This document shows, one piece after another, positions 17,685 to 26,410 of a stretch of 64,000 nucleotides of DNA. The notes beneath the pieces are model-generated. The model made no database searches. It saw only the letters and a program-made list of their open reading frames with translations, and was not told where the DNA came from. Where the stretch lies: positions 71,299-135,298 of the forward strand of contig NZ_JAMXIC010000004.1 of the NCBI RefSeq assembly GCF_027587375.1, given 5' to 3'. Source of the DNA: Arthrobacter sp. B2a2-09 (GTDB lineage: Bacteria; Actinomycetota; Actinomycetes; Actinomycetales; Micrococcaceae). The translations under genes and the position numbers were made by a program. Numbering within the stretch: position 1 is the first letter of the stretch; every line of letters begins with the position of its first letter.

Positions 17685-19073
17685 ATGGCATTGCCACACG
17701 GTTGGCGCCGCCGGACAGTATCGGCCGCGCTGGCCGCCATGCTGGCCGGGGGAAGCCTTGCAGGGGCCCTGCTCACTGCGCCTGCGGCGTTCGCCGACTC
17801 TTGGCGGGACAAGGAATACTGGCTCAACGAGTACGGCATTTCAGCAGCCTGGCAGGTATCCAAGGGCGCGGGGGTGAAAGTGGCCATCATCGACAGCGGG
17901 GTGGACGGGCTACACCCCGATCTCAAGGGGGCGGTGGTCGGCGGAACTGACGTTTCCGGTGCGGGCGATCCGAACGGACAGAAGAGCATCGGGGCAAAAC
18001 CGGAGCACGGGACCCTCGTCGCCACCCTCCTGGCAGGGCGTGGACACGCTTCGGCCAGCCCTTCGGCGTCTCCGTCGGCCAGTTCGTCTCCTTCGCCCGA
18101 TTCCGGTGTTGGCCCGGACGGAATTGTCGGCGTGGCCCCCGAGGCCCAGATCTTGTCCGTTTCCGCTTGGCTTGGTTCGCCGAATCCCGCGGGCAAGACG
18201 GACCAGGAACAGATTCCCGAAGCTGTTCGATGGGCAGTGGACAACGGCGCCAAGGTCATCAATATTTCCCTCGGCAGCACCTCGCCGGACTGGCCCCAAA
18301 GCTGGGACGCGGCCTTCCTCTATGCCGAACAAAAGGATGTGGTGATCGTGGCCGCGGCGGGCAACCGGATCGGCGGAAATGTCCAGGTGGGCGCGCCCGC
18401 CACGATTCCGGGTGTACTGACCGTGGCAGGACTTGACCGGAACCGTACCGCCAGCGTCGATGCTTCTTCGCAGGGAATCAGCATCGGCGTCTCGGCACCC
18501 TCGGAACAGCTGGTGGGTGGCCTGCCCGGGGGGAGCTATGAAGATTGGGCCGGCACGTCCGGCTCCGCGCCGATTGTCTCCGGCGTCGCTGCACTTATCC
18601 GCTCGAAATGGCCGGATATGAGCGCCAAGCAGGTCATCAACAGGATTGTGTCCACGGCGGTGGATGCGGGGGCGCCCGGGAAGGACCCTATCTATGGCTA
18701 CGGCATCCTCAACGCCGAGGCAGCGCTGAAAGCCGATGTGCCCGAGGTGGCGAGCAATCCGGTGGGATCCATTGCGGAATGGATCCGGGTCCATCGGCGC
18801 GGGGACCTCAGCAGCCCTACACCTCAGCCAACGTCCAAACCGAGCATCCCCGCCGCCACCTTGGCAGATCCCACAGTTCCTGCGGCGAAGGCGCCCTCGC
18901 AGGCCGACACTGCGGTTCCGGCCGCTGTGGTCATCGGCTTCGGTTCGCTCTTCGTGGCGATCCTTGCGGGCGCCTCCGTCCAATTGAGGCGCGCCTACCG
19001 GACCTCCCCGGAACTGCCCGACGAGCCCGCGACGGGCGTGGTGGACGTCGTGGATCCGAGTGGTCCGAAATAG
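17685..19073 (+). CDS. Subtilisin-like (mycosin-type) membrane-anchored serine protease
   Basis: This 462-residue S8 peptidase has the catalytic triad Asp70 (AIIDSGVDG), His109 (EHGTLVATLLAGRGH) and Ser292 (AGTSGSAPIVSG), with oxyanion Asn227 (AAAGN). A signal peptide (about 1-37, ending AFA) and one C-terminal membrane helix (about 417-440) with a short cytoplasmic tail give the type VII secretion mycosin layout. A Ser/Pro-rich insert at about 122-140 follows the active-site His. No ESX genes are nearby, so its substrate is unknown. It starts 16 bp after ppx. Confidence 0.87.
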   Translation: MALPHGWRRRTVSAALAAMLAGGSLAGALLTAPAAFADSWRDKEYWLNEYGISAAWQVSKGAGVKVAIIDSGVDGLHPDLKGAVVGGTDVSGAGDPNGQKSIGAKPEHGTLVATLLAGRGHASASPSASPSASSSPSPDSGVGPDGIVGVAPEAQILSVSAWLGSPNPAGKTDQEQIPEAVRWAVDNGAKVINISLGSTSPDWPQSWDAAFLYAEQKDVVIVAAAGNRIGGNVQVGAPATIPGVLTVAGLDRNRTASVDASSQGISIGVSAPSEQLVGGLPGGSYEDWAGTSGSAPIVSGVAALIRSKWPDMSAKQVINRIVSTAVDAGAPGKDPIYGYGILNAEAALKADVPEVASNPVGSIAEWIRVHRRGDLSSPTPQPTSKPSIPAATLADPTVPAAKAPSQADTAVPAAVVIGFGSLFVAILAGASVQLRRAYRTSPELPDEPATGVVDVVDPSGPK

Positions 19074-19145
19074 CCCCTGGAGACGGCGCGGCAGCCTCGG
19101 GAAATAGTTAGTGAAGATTTTCACAAGGTGCTGTACTCTATTCTT

Positions 19146-20600
19146 ATGGCAACCACCCCTGAGCTCATTGACCGTCCCCGTGTTCTCGTTGTCGGCGGCG
19201 GATACGTCGGCCTGTACGTAGCACTCAAGCTGCAGAAGAAGATCGCGAACGCCGGCGGAATCGTCACCGTCGTTGATCCCCTTCCCTACATGACCTACCA
19301 GCCCTTCCTCCCCGAAGTGGCCGGCGGCAACATCGAGGCACGCCACGCCGTCGTCTCGCACCGCCAGCACCTCAAGCAGACGGAACTCATCCAGGGCCGC
19401 GTCACCAGCATCGACCACCAGAACCGCACCGCTGTTGTTGCTCCGGCCGACGGTGGAGAGCCTTTCGAGATCCCTTACTTCGACGTCGTGGTTGCCGCCG
19501 GTGCCATTACCCGCACCTTCCCCATCAAGGGACTCGCTGACGAAGGCATCGGCCTGAAGACCATCGAAGAAGCGGTCGCCCTGCGAAACAAGGTCCTTGA
19601 GCGCATCGAGGTCGCCTCCACCATGACGGATGCCGCCGAGCGCGCCAAGGCCCTGACCTTCGTGGTTGTGGGTGGCGGTTTCGCCGGTATTGAGTGCATC
19701 ACCGAGATGGAAGACCTCGCCCGCGCTGCCGTCAAGAACAACTCGCGCATCCGCCAGGAAGAAGTCCGCTTCGTTCTTGTCGAAGCCATGGGCCGCATCA
19801 TGCCTGAGGTCACCGCATCCCAGGCCGAGTGGGTTGTTGAACACCTGCGCAGCCGTGGCATCGAGGTCCTGCTCAACACCTCCCTCGATAACGCCGAGGG
19901 TAGCCTCAAGCTCATCAACCTGCCGGACAAGACCCCTGCCCAGGAGTTCGAAGCCGACACCCTCGTGTGGACTGCAGGCGTGCAGGCCAACCCGATGATC
20001 CGTTCCACCGACTTCCCGCTCGAGCCGCGCGGACGTGTCCGTGTCCTCCCGGACCTGCGCATCGCCGGCGACGAAGGCATCATCGACAACGCGTGGGCGG
20101 CCGGCGATATCGCTGCCGTTCCGGACCTCACGGGCAGCGGCCTGCCGGACGGCACCTGTGTTCCGAACGCCCAGCACGCACTGCGCCAGGCCAAGCGCCT
20201 CGCCAAGAACCTGTGGGCTTCCCGCTGGGACAAGCCCATGGGCGACTACAAGCACAAGAACCTCGGTGCGGTTGCCGGCTTCGGCGAATGGAAGGGCGTT
20301 GCCAACATCAACATCCTGGGCCGTATCGGCCTCAAGGGCGGACTCGCCTGGCTGGCCCACCGCGGCTACCACGGCTTGGCCATCCCCACCGGTGAGCGCA
20401 AGGTCCGCGTGATCTTCAACTGGCTCCTGGGCATGACCATGGGTCGCGACACCACCCAGCTGCTGGACCTCGACAACCCGCGGGGAGCCTTTGTGGCCGC
20501 GGCCACCCCGGCTCCCAAGCCGGCCGCCGCGCCCGCGCCGGCTGCTGAGCCTGCTGAGCCTGCTGAAGCCAAGGCTCCGGTCACGGCTGACGCCAAGTAG
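19146..20600 (+). CDS. ndh: Type II NADH dehydrogenase
   Basis: This 484-residue FAD enzyme oxidises NADH and reduces menaquinone at the membrane surface without pumping protons. The FAD loop VLVVGGGYVGLYVALKLQ, the NAD loop FVVVGGGFAGIE, and DTLVWTAGV and WAAGDIAAVPD near the C-terminus are diagnostic. The C-terminus is an Ala/Pro repeat-like tail (PAPAAEPAEPAEAKAP). ATG 19146 is preferred over the in-frame GTG 19128 because a TACTCT hexamer ends 6 nt before it and no Shine-Dalgarno is present, suggesting a leaderless mRNA. Confidence 0.94.
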   Translation: MATTPELIDRPRVLVVGGGYVGLYVALKLQKKIANAGGIVTVVDPLPYMTYQPFLPEVAGGNIEARHAVVSHRQHLKQTELIQGRVTSIDHQNRTAVVAPADGGEPFEIPYFDVVVAAGAITRTFPIKGLADEGIGLKTIEEAVALRNKVLERIEVASTMTDAAERAKALTFVVVGGGFAGIECITEMEDLARAAVKNNSRIRQEEVRFVLVEAMGRIMPEVTASQAEWVVEHLRSRGIEVLLNTSLDNAEGSLKLINLPDKTPAQEFEADTLVWTAGVQANPMIRSTDFPLEPRGRVRVLPDLRIAGDEGIIDNAWAAGDIAAVPDLTGSGLPDGTCVPNAQHALRQAKRLAKNLWASRWDKPMGDYKHKNLGAVAGFGEWKGVANINILGRIGLKGGLAWLAHRGYHGLAIPTGERKVRVIFNWLLGMTMGRDTTQLLDLDNPRGAFVAAATPAPKPAAAPAPAAEPAEPAEAKAPVTADAK

Positions 20601-20622
20601 CGATACCCCAAGTAGTTCCGCC

Positions 20623-20660
20623 GACGGCGGCCTTCTCCCATTCGGGAGGCGGCCGCCGTC
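20623..20660 (+). terminator. Terminator after ndh
   Basis: Arms GACGGCGGCC (20623-20632) and GGCCGCCGTC (20651-20660) pair perfectly around an inner CTCCC/GGGAG stem, followed by GTCGTTT. It ends the ndh unit before the next leaderless gene. Confidence 0.75.
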
Positions 20661-20721
20661 GTCGTTTACTCGTGGCTTTACGCAGGGTCCTGTCCGCGAC
20701 GGCGGGTCCTAGACTTGCAGC

Positions 20722-21642
20722 ATGGCTGGCGAAAGCGATCTGACGACCCTCCTGACATCCATGCATCCCGTGGTTCGAGACGGCGATTACGTGTACGCAT
20801 TGTGGCCGCACGGCAAACCGCTTGAGGGCAATATCGAAGCTGCTGTCCGCGAAGCGGAGGGCCTCACCGTGGTGCTTCGGCGCGAGGAAGCCGAGCGTCT
20901 GGGACTGTCCTACGATTTCGTGGCGGCGTGGATCACTCTTCAAATTCACTCTGCGTTGGAAGCCGTGGGGCTCACCGCGGCAGTCAGCTCTGCCCTTACG
21001 GCGGCTGGTATCAGCTGCAATGTCCTTGCCGGGTTCCATCACGACCACCTGTTGGTTCCATCCGCCGAGCGCGGCCACGCCATGGACGTGCTTGAACTGC
21101 TGGGCCAAGGTGTGGTGCTGCGCACGGAGAGGCGTGCGGACCGCGAGTCCGTGCTTGCGCTCACGGCTGCCGCCTTTTCCACTAGCCCGGTCACCGGGTT
21201 GCCCGTCGAAGGAGTCCCGGCCGAAGTAAAGCTGCTACGGGAACTGTTCGACTCCGATGAGTACCTGCCGGAGTTCAGCATCGTGGCCGAGATCGGCGGG
21301 GAGATCGTAGGCCACGTCATCAGTACCCGCGGCCGGATCGGGGAGCTCCGGCTTTTGGGACTGGGCCCGATCAGCGTCCAGCCGCACCTGCAGCGGCGCG
21401 GCATCGGATCTGCGCTCTTGCGGGAAACCGCCCGGCGCGCCGAGGATGCGGGCGAACCGGGCATCGCCTTGCTGGGCAGCACTGAGTACTATCCTCGCTT
21501 CGGTTTTCTTCCCGCCGGCAAGCTGGGCGTGATGGCCCCCGACGCCGGGTGGGGAGACCATTTCCAGTTGTTGCCCCTCAAAGCATGGCCCGACGGCGCC
21601 AGTGGAACCTTTCGCTATGCCGCGCCGTTCCAAGCGCTCTAG
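20722..21642 (+). CDS. ACT-domain (DUF2241-like) and GNAT acetyltransferase fusion
   Basis: The 306-residue protein has two parts. Residues about 1-130 (DGDYVYALWPHG, AEGLTVVLRREEAERLGL, GISCNVLAGFHHDHLLV) look like the paired-ACT DUF2241 fold related to aspartate-kinase regulatory domains. Residues about 135-306 are a GNAT N-acetyltransferase with the acetyl-CoA loop VQPHLQRRGIGSALLRET and LLGSTEYYPRFGF. The N-terminal module may sense a small ligand, perhaps an amino acid, and gate the acetyltransferase; this is inference. A TAGACT box ends 6 nt before the ATG, so it is probably leaderless. Confidence 0.8.
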   Translation: MAGESDLTTLLTSMHPVVRDGDYVYALWPHGKPLEGNIEAAVREAEGLTVVLRREEAERLGLSYDFVAAWITLQIHSALEAVGLTAAVSSALTAAGISCNVLAGFHHDHLLVPSAERGHAMDVLELLGQGVVLRTERRADRESVLALTAAAFSTSPVTGLPVEGVPAEVKLLRELFDSDEYLPEFSIVAEIGGEIVGHVISTRGRIGELRLLGLGPISVQPHLQRRGIGSALLRETARRAEDAGEPGIALLGSTEYYPRFGFLPAGKLGVMAPDAGWGDHFQLLPLKAWPDGASGTFRYAAPFQAL

Positions 21643-21684
21643 GAGACAAAGTAAGGGGGTGCGCTGGGTTACCATTATCCGGGC

Positions 21685-21758
21685 GCCCCAGTAGCCCAAT
21701 TGGCAGAGGCAGCGGACTTAAAATCCGCGTGTTGTGGGTTCGAGTCCCACCTGGGGCA
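21685..21758 (+). tRNA. tRNA with anticodon UAA (Leu by code) and short variable loop
   Basis: A complete cloverleaf is visible: acceptor GCCCCAG/CTGGGGC (21685-21691, 21751-21757), D arm with a GG loop, anticodon stem GCGGA/TCCGC with loop CTTAAAA (anticodon TAA at 21719-21721), T stem GTGGG/CCCAC with TTCGAGT, and discriminator A at 21758. The variable loop is only 5 nt (GTGTT), whereas bacterial leucine tRNAs are normally class II with a long variable arm. CCA is not encoded. By the code it would read UUA, but its charging identity is uncertain. Confidence 0.9.
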
Positions 21759-21893
21759 CGCACGCGACGTGCGTTCCTTTCCGGCCCTCCTGTTTGCGCC
21801 AAGCTGCGCAGTGACACGAATTTAACCGTGCGTTCATAAGAAGGGTTGTCCGCGCGCGGCGGTCATCCACCGTTATTAGATCCTGACCTGCAT

Positions 21894-21915
21894 ATATGTG
21901 TTCTAGGACACATAT
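21894..21915 (+). promoter_or_regulatory. Dyad operator upstream of livK
   Basis: Perfect 8-bp arms ATATGTGT (21894-21901) and ACACATAT (21908-21915) flank a 6-bp centre in an AT-rich stretch that is unusual for this genome. A TACTCT at 21924-21929 could be the -10, which would put the -35 inside the dyad, so the bound protein would repress. The remaining bases between the tRNA and livK (21759-22000) show no gene. Confidence 0.6.
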
Positions 21916-22000
21916 TTGGTAGTACTCTCATGGAACATGTTCGAAGTGAAAGTGACTTCGGGCGAATGACCACGAATCATACGCACCGCGGAGGCTATTT

Positions 22001-23230
22001 ATGTACAGGAAGAAAGTCATTTCGGCGATGGCAGCAGCGGCCACCCTCGGCATGCTCGTGGCGGGCTGTGCGAATCAGACCGCCCCTAGCGGCACGGAGA
22101 CCTCGGGGGCCAGCGGCAGGATCAACATCCCTTCGATTTCCAAAGTCGACGTTCCTGCCGCAGCTGTTTTGCCTGCAGGCGATGGCAAGGGAACATGCCC
22201 GTCCACGACAACCCTTGCTTATGCCGGTGCCGAAACGGGACCGAACGCCCAGCTGGGTATCAACATCTTCAACGGCATCCAACTGGCGATCAACCAGCAC
22301 AACGCCGCGAACCCCGGATGCCAGGTCCAGTTCAAGAAGTTCGATACTGAAGGCGATCCGAACAAGGCCACGGGCCCAGTGACGCAGATTGTTTCCGAGC
22401 CGGACATCATCGGAGTGGTGGGCTTGCCGTTCTCCGGAGAGTCCAAGGCCACCGGCAACATCTTCGAACAGAAGGGCTTGGTGCACATCACGCCCTCCGC
22501 TACCAACCCGAGCCTGACCAAGAACGGCTGGACCACTTTCTTCCGCGCCCTCGGCAATGACGCCGTCCAGGGTCCAGCGGCAGCAAAGTTCCTTACGGAC
22601 AAGCTGCAGGCAAAGAAGGTCTACCTGGTCCAGGACGATTCTGACTACGGCATCGGTTTGGGAACCACAACCTCCCAGGCTCTTGGCTCTGCGATGGTGG
22701 GGTCCGACAAGGTCGTCACTGGCCAGAAGGACTTCTCGGCCGTGATTTCCAAGATCATGAACGCCAAGGCAGACACCGTCTACTACGCCGGCTACTACGC
22801 AGAGGGCGCTCCCTTCGACCAGCAGCTGGTTGCAAAGGGATTCACCGGATCCTTCGTGGGCCCGGATGGCGTGAAGGATGACCAGTTCATCAAGCTGGCA
22901 GGCGACGCGTCGTCCAACTCGTACTTCACCTGCCCCTGCATCCCGGGTGAGCTGATCCCGAGCTTCGAGACCGAGTACAAGAAGCTGGCCAACGCTGAGC
23001 CCGGAACCTACTCCATTGAAGGTTACGACGCCGTCACGGTCTTGCTCTCGGGGATCGACAAGGGCAAGCAGTCCCGTGCGGACCTTCTTTCCTGGGTCAA
23101 GTCCTACGATGCGGATGGCCTGTCGAAGCACTACAAGTGGGATTCAACCGGCGAGCTGGCAACACCGGATGTCTATGGTTACAAGGTTGAGAACGGCAAG
23201 ATTGTTCCGATCGGCGTAATCGGCAAGTAA
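22001..23230 (+). CDS. livK: Branched-chain amino acid ABC transporter, binding lipoprotein
   Basis: This 409-residue Leu/Ile/Val-binding protein has a periplasmic-binding fold I. A lipoprotein signal peptide ends in the lipobox LVAGC, and the mature part has GPNAQLGINIFNGIQLAINQ, VVGLPFSGESKA and SIEGYDAVTVL typical of LivK. GCGGAGG lies upstream of ATG 22001. It heads the five-gene liv cluster but is cut off from livH by a strong hairpin, which would give more binding protein than transporter. The true ligand (branched-chain amino acid or another) cannot be told from sequence. Confidence 0.92.
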   Translation: MYRKKVISAMAAAATLGMLVAGCANQTAPSGTETSGASGRINIPSISKVDVPAAAVLPAGDGKGTCPSTTTLAYAGAETGPNAQLGINIFNGIQLAINQHNAANPGCQVQFKKFDTEGDPNKATGPVTQIVSEPDIIGVVGLPFSGESKATGNIFEQKGLVHITPSATNPSLTKNGWTTFFRALGNDAVQGPAAAKFLTDKLQAKKVYLVQDDSDYGIGLGTTTSQALGSAMVGSDKVVTGQKDFSAVISKIMNAKADTVYYAGYYAEGAPFDQQLVAKGFTGSFVGPDGVKDDQFIKLAGDASSNSYFTCPCIPGELIPSFETEYKKLANAEPGTYSIEGYDAVTVLLSGIDKGKQSRADLLSWVKSYDADGLSKHYKWDSTGELATPDVYGYKVENGKIVPIGVIGK

Positions 23231-23248
23231 TACCGGCAGCCCATGTGA

Positions 23249-23284
23249 ATGCTGGGGGTCAGCATCCGTGCGGACCCCCAGCAT
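23249..23284 (+). terminator. Intra-operon terminator between livK and livH
   Basis: A perfect 12-bp stem ATGCTGGGGGTC (23249-23260) with GACCCCCAGCAT (23273-23284) is followed by TTCTCTT. Partial read-through would set the livK to livHMGF ratio. Confidence 0.85.
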
Positions 23285-23311
23285 TTCTCTTGAACGCATC
23301 AGGAAGTGCCC

Positions 23312-24331
23312 ATGATCAGTGAAGTAATTCCCAGCCTGCTCCACTCCGTTCCCGTGGACGATACGTGGATCACCTTCGACGTAAACTCCTTTACCCAGAA
23401 CTTCTGGAGTTCCACCTTTGACGGATTGACCTTCGGGGCAATCTACGCGTTGGTTGCCCTTGGCTATACCCTCGTTTACGGTGTTCTCAACCTCATCAAC
23501 TTCGCCCACTCCGAAGTCTTTATCACGGGCTGCTACGGGGTGTTCTTTACCCTCAGTGCCTTGAATTTTGGCCCGTCCGCTCCAAGGCTGGCTTTCTGGG
23601 CCATCGTGGGAAACCTCGTCCTCGCCCTGATTGTGGCCATAATCGCCTCGGCCTTGATGGCGGTGATCGTGGAAAGGGTGGCTTATAAACCTTTGCGCCA
23701 GCGCAAGGCGCCCCGCCTGGCATTCTTGATTACCGCCATCGGTGTTTCCTTTGCCATTCAATACACCATCTACTGGTGGCGCGGACCCAGCCCGGAAGCG
23801 GCACTGACGATGTTCCGGCCCGCGGCAATTTTCGACGTCTTCGGGACAATCGTCGATTCGCAGCAGGTGGTTATTGTCATTGCTGCGATTATCCTGATGA
23901 TCGCCACTGATCAATTCATTAGGCGGTCCCGGACCGGCCGAGGCATCCGCGCCGTCGCGCAGGACCCGGATACCGCAACTTTGATGGGTGTCAACAAGGA
24001 AAAGATCATCGTGACCACCTTCATCATCGGCGGTATTTTGGCCGGTGCGGCAGCTCTGTTCTACGTCATGAAAATCCCGTCGGGGGTGCAGTACAACGGC
24101 GGATTCATCCTCGGCGTCAAAGCCTTCGCCGCTGCTGTTCTGGGAGGCATCGGCAATGTGCGCGGTGCCTTGCTGGGTGGGCTGCTGATCGGTTTGATTG
24201 GAAACTACGGCCAGGTGCTCTTGGGCAGCTCACAATGGACGGACGTTGTGGCCTTCGTTGTCTTGGTGTTGGTGTTGATTGTGCGACCCGAAGGCGTCTT
24301 GGGTAGCTCGCTAGGAAAGAGTAAGGCATGA
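23312..24331 (+). CDS. livH: Branched-chain amino acid ABC permease LivH
   Basis: This 339-residue inner-membrane permease has the LivH signature GLTFGAIYALVALGYTLVYGVLNLINFAHSE region (residues about 35-65) and the ATPase-contact loop RAVAQDPDTATLMGVNKEKI. The start is ATG 23312, 5 nt after AGGAAG; an in-frame GTG at 23306 is too close to that site. ATGA overlap with livM couples translation. Compared with E. coli LivH (about 308 residues) it has a longer N-terminus and an additional loop around the WWRGPSPEA stretch. Confidence 0.92.
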   Translation: MISEVIPSLLHSVPVDDTWITFDVNSFTQNFWSSTFDGLTFGAIYALVALGYTLVYGVLNLINFAHSEVFITGCYGVFFTLSALNFGPSAPRLAFWAIVGNLVLALIVAIIASALMAVIVERVAYKPLRQRKAPRLAFLITAIGVSFAIQYTIYWWRGPSPEAALTMFRPAAIFDVFGTIVDSQQVVIVIAAIILMIATDQFIRRSRTGRGIRAVAQDPDTATLMGVNKEKIIVTTFIIGGILAGAAALFYVMKIPSGVQYNGGFILGVKAFAAAVLGGIGNVRGALLGGLLIGLIGNYGQVLLGSSQWTDVVAFVVLVLVLIVRPEGVLGSSLGKSKA

Positions 24332-25530
24332 GTACAACAGACGGGCCCACACTTATTCCGGATGATGCCTCGGCGCAGGAGATTGCCGATCGCGAAGCCA
24401 AGATGCGGCGCCGTAAAGGCTGGTTCCCGGGGCTAAGCGACAGATGGAATGCGCTTCCGCGGCAAACTCAATGGCTGATACTGATCGTCGTGGTTGTGCT
24501 TGCGTACTTGCTTCCTATCCTCAATCCGCCGCTGATCACGACGGAACCGGGCAACAATTGGCAAATTGCGCTCGCGCAAATGTCTGTCTATGCCTTGGTG
24601 GCTGTGGGCTTGAACGTGGTGGTCGGCTATGCGGGCCTTCTTGACTTGGGCTACGTGGCGTTCTTTGCCCTGGGTTCCTACACAGCGGCAATGTTTACCA
24701 GCCCGGACTCGCCGTATGTGCACATTCCCTACTTGTGGACGCTTCCGCTGGCGATGGCGGTAGCCATGTTCTTTGGCGTGGTCCTGGGTGTGCCTACGCT
24801 TCGCCTCCGCGGCGACTACTTGGCTATCGTCACGCTTGGCTTTGGCGAGATCGTGCGCATTTTGGCCACCATCATTCCGGCAATGAAAGGCCAGGTTGGT
24901 TTCCAGAACGTCGGCCACCCTCCGGGGACGGATTCAAGCGGCCAACCGATCTTCCTGAACTCAAGCGGAACTCCGTGGTACTGGTTGACGCTGACCATCA
25001 TCATCGTGGTGCTCTTGGCCGCCGGAAACCTGGAGCGCAGCAGGGTGGGACGCGCGTGGATTGCCATCCGTGAGGATGAAGACGCCGCGGAAATCATGGG
25101 CGTCCCCACGTTCAAGTACAAGGTCTGGGCGTTCGCGATTGGTGCTTCCGTGGGCGGACTCTCGGGTGCTTTGTTCGCCGGCCAGGTAGGTTTTGTGAAC
25201 AACCAGAAATTTGATATCGCGACTTCGATCTTGTTCGTCGCCGCTGTTGTCATGGGCGGCACGGGAAACAAGGTCGGTGCGGTTCTTGGCGGTTCCCTGG
25301 TGGCATATATTCCGCTCCGCTTTACCGCGATTGCCGAGTTCAAGTATTTGATCTTCGGTGCGGCGCTGGTGATCATCATGATTTTCCGCCCCGGCGGCCT
25401 CCTCCCGGCACGCCAGAGTCTCCTCGCGTACGGGCGCCTGGCTTACAACAAGCTCAAGGGCGCCATGGGCGACATCCCTGCTTCGGGCAAAGTCGTTTTG
25501 GAACCGGGAAAGGGGTCTGGCAATGAGTGA
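24328..25530 (+). CDS. livM: Branched-chain amino acid ABC permease LivM
   Basis: This 400-residue permease partners LivH. A charged cytoplasmic N-terminus (about 1-45) is followed by membrane segments with the LivM hallmark VALGLNVVVGYAGLLDLGY and the ATPase-contact motif REDEDAAEIMGVPTFKYK. It overlaps livH by 4 bp and livG by 8 bp, so the cluster is tightly coupled. The hydrophilic C-terminal tail (KGAMGDIPASGKVVLEPGKG) lies in the cytoplasm. Confidence 0.93.
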   Translation: MSTTDGPTLIPDDASAQEIADREAKMRRRKGWFPGLSDRWNALPRQTQWLILIVVVVLAYLLPILNPPLITTEPGNNWQIALAQMSVYALVAVGLNVVVGYAGLLDLGYVAFFALGSYTAAMFTSPDSPYVHIPYLWTLPLAMAVAMFFGVVLGVPTLRLRGDYLAIVTLGFGEIVRILATIIPAMKGQVGFQNVGHPPGTDSSGQPIFLNSSGTPWYWLTLTIIIVVLLAAGNLERSRVGRAWIAIREDEDAAEIMGVPTFKYKVWAFAIGASVGGLSGALFAGQVGFVNNQKFDIATSILFVAAVVMGGTGNKVGAVLGGSLVAYIPLRFTAIAEFKYLIFGAALVIIMIFRPGGLLPARQSLLAYGRLAYNKLKGAMGDIPASGKVVLEPGKGSGNE

Positions 25531-26410
25531 AGCGATCGAACCGGATATTGATGTCGACGCACTCAAGGAGCAGGGTGTGGACCTGGAGGTTGCCGAGAGG
25601 GTAGCCCCTGAGAGGGACATTGTCACCAAGGTGGGCGAAGCCTTGGTCCAGGTCCAAAACCTGACGATCAAGTTCGGTGGCCTCACGGCTTTGGACAATG
25701 TCACGTTCGATATCAACCGAGGCGAAATCCTCGGTTTGATCGGTCCCAACGGTGCCGGTAAAACCACTTGTTTCAACGCCATGACGGGCGTGTACAAACC
25801 CACTTCGGGAAAGGTCTTGCTGGAAGGCCAGCTGCTCAACGGACTGCCGCAGCACAGGATCACCAGACGAGGTTTGGCCCGGACCTTCCAGAACATCCGC
25901 CTTTTTGGCGAGATGACAGCTTTGGAAAACGTGGTTGTTGGCCTCGACGCACGCCACCGCACGAGTATCGGCGGGGCACTCCTGCGTCTGCCGACCCATG
26001 TCCGGGAAGAGAAAACGGCAATTGAACGCGGCATGGCATTGCTTGAGTTCGTGGGCATCGCTGATCATGCCCACTTCTTGTCGAGGCACCTCCCTTATGG
26101 GTACCAGCGTCGCCTGGAAATTGCGCGGGCACTGGCCACGGACCCCAAGGTCCTGTGCCTTGATGAGCCTGCAGCCGGATTCAATCCCGCGGAAAAAGAA
26201 GAACTCATGGCCCTCATCCGGACCATCCGTGACGACGGCTACACGGTTCTGCTTATTGAGCACGACATGAAGTTGGTCATGGGCGTGACCGACCGGATTG
26301 TGGTCCTGGAGTTCGGGAAAAAGATTGCGGATGCGTTGCCCAAGATCATCCGCGATGACCCGAAAGTTATTTCCGCCTATCTCGGGGAGCCTGAAGATGA
26401 CCTTGCTTGA
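25523..26410 (+). CDS. livG: Branched-chain amino acid ABC ATPase LivG
   Basis: This 295-residue ATPase has Walker A GPNGAGKTT, the Q-loop FQNIRLFGEMTALEN, signature LPYGYQRRLEIARAL and Walker B VLCLDEPAAGFNP. About 35 extra N-terminal residues precede the ATPase core; they are acidic and not part of the usual LivG. It energises LivHM together with LivF, which starts inside its last codons. Confidence 0.93.
   Translation: MSEAIEPDIDVDALKEQGVDLEVAERVAPERDIVTKVGEALVQVQNLTIKFGGLTALDNVTFDINRGEILGLIGPNGAGKTTCFNAMTGVYKPTSGKVLLEGQLLNGLPQHRITRRGLARTFQNIRLFGEMTALENVVVGLDARHRTSIGGALLRLPTHVREEKTAIERGMALLEFVGIADHAHFLSRHLPYGYQRRLEIARALATDPKVLCLDEPAAGFNPAEKEELMALIRTIRDDGYTVLLIEHDMKLVMGVTDRIVVLEFGKKIADALPKIIRDDPKVISAYLGEPEDDLA

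Noticed and set aside
17910..20372. An 820-codon open frame on the minus strand
   Set aside because: It lies antisense to the protease and ndh genes, both strongly identified by motifs; long antisense frames are expected at this GC content.
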